Of a stretch of DNA of 64,000 nt, positions 63,562 through 64,000 are shown in pieces. Numbering within the stretch: position 1 is the stretch's first letter; every line of letters starts with the position of its first letter. The notes beneath the pieces were generated by a model. The model searched no databases, was not told the DNA's origin, and saw only the letters and a program-made list of their open reading frames with translations. The stretch comes from Acanthochromis polyacanthus (lineage: Eukaryota; Chordata; Actinopteri; Pomacentridae): positions 12,516,995 to 12,580,994 of the forward strand of contig NC_067132.1 in assembly GCF_021347895.1 (NCBI RefSeq). The letters are read 5' to 3'. The translations under genes and the position numbers were made by a program.

Positions 63562-64000
63562 TTATTAAAACACCTACAGGAAGCATACGTGAGACTTTAG
63601 TTGCTCAGTTTGAACTGTAAATATGGTAGAGAGATGCTATTCAGTAGCTCACTTGTGAAATATCTGCTGTAGCAACTGTGGGACTTGAAATTGTTCTTTT
63701 AATGTACTTGACTGCTTTGAATGGGTAGCAATTCACAATAATTAACAACTGCTGTCATCTTCGTGCTTGTGTATATGATACAATAAAGGAAACATATGTT
63801 GTATTTGAAGCTACATGTGCACAGATTTGTGTTTTAAATTTGTATTTCAATGTTGTGTCAATTATAACATAGCCAGAAGTAGCAACTTTGTGTTGTTTGT
63901 ATCATCAAATGTGGTGCACATGTACTGGTGTCTCTTGTGGAAATGATAGAATTATGAATACATGATACATAACTATGTAGCAGTGTTACATTCAAGTATC

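Overview
This is intron-rich vertebrate nuclear DNA, almost certainly from a percomorph-type teleost fish. It is AT-rich, has long introns and GT-AG splice sites, and carries teleost-style interspersed repeats: hAT-type MITEs with 8-bp target duplications, tRNA-like-headed SINEs, long (GT)n tracts and TTAGC-rich repeat blocks. No bacterial, organellar or viral gene was seen.

The one gene I can support is vav3 (VAV-family guanine nucleotide exchange factor) on the minus strand, incomplete at both ends. Nine consecutive coding exons, numbered 2-10 as in mammals, lie from right to left at 50032-49916, 15403-15345, 15142-15077, 8273-8165, 7412-7311, 5398-5331, 4055-3952, 3621-3522 and 3188-3093. 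They encode the end of the calponin-homology domain, the acidic regulatory segment with its three tyrosines, and most of the Dbl-homology catalytic domain. If exon 1 encodes 68 residues, the tyrosines fall at 141, 160 and 173, as in mammalian VAV3. Exon 1 and the promoter lie beyond the right edge. The rest of DH and the PH, C1, SH3 and SH2 exons lie beyond the left edge.

All joins keep frame except exon 7. It is 68 bp where 69 bp is required, with the missing base at a T-run (minus strand). This is either a consensus error or a real disabling allele.

The rest of the window is intronic. Intron 4 (8274-15076) holds a foldback element with mirrored TG/CA tracts and a decayed retroelement ORF that has been split by a hAT MITE. 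Intron 2 (34.5 kb) and intron 1 (over 14 kb) hold five full or internally deleted copies of a roughly 0.5-0.7 kb DNA-transposon-like family, three SINE copies, a hAT element containing a piggyBac-like fragment, a foldback hAT MITE, a terminal-inverted-repeat element and microsatellites.

I found no second cellular gene, no RNA gene, no CRISPR array and no evidence of an undescribed multi-gene system. The observations most worth checking are the exon 7 frameshift, the nested transposons and a CpG-dense patch in intron 1.
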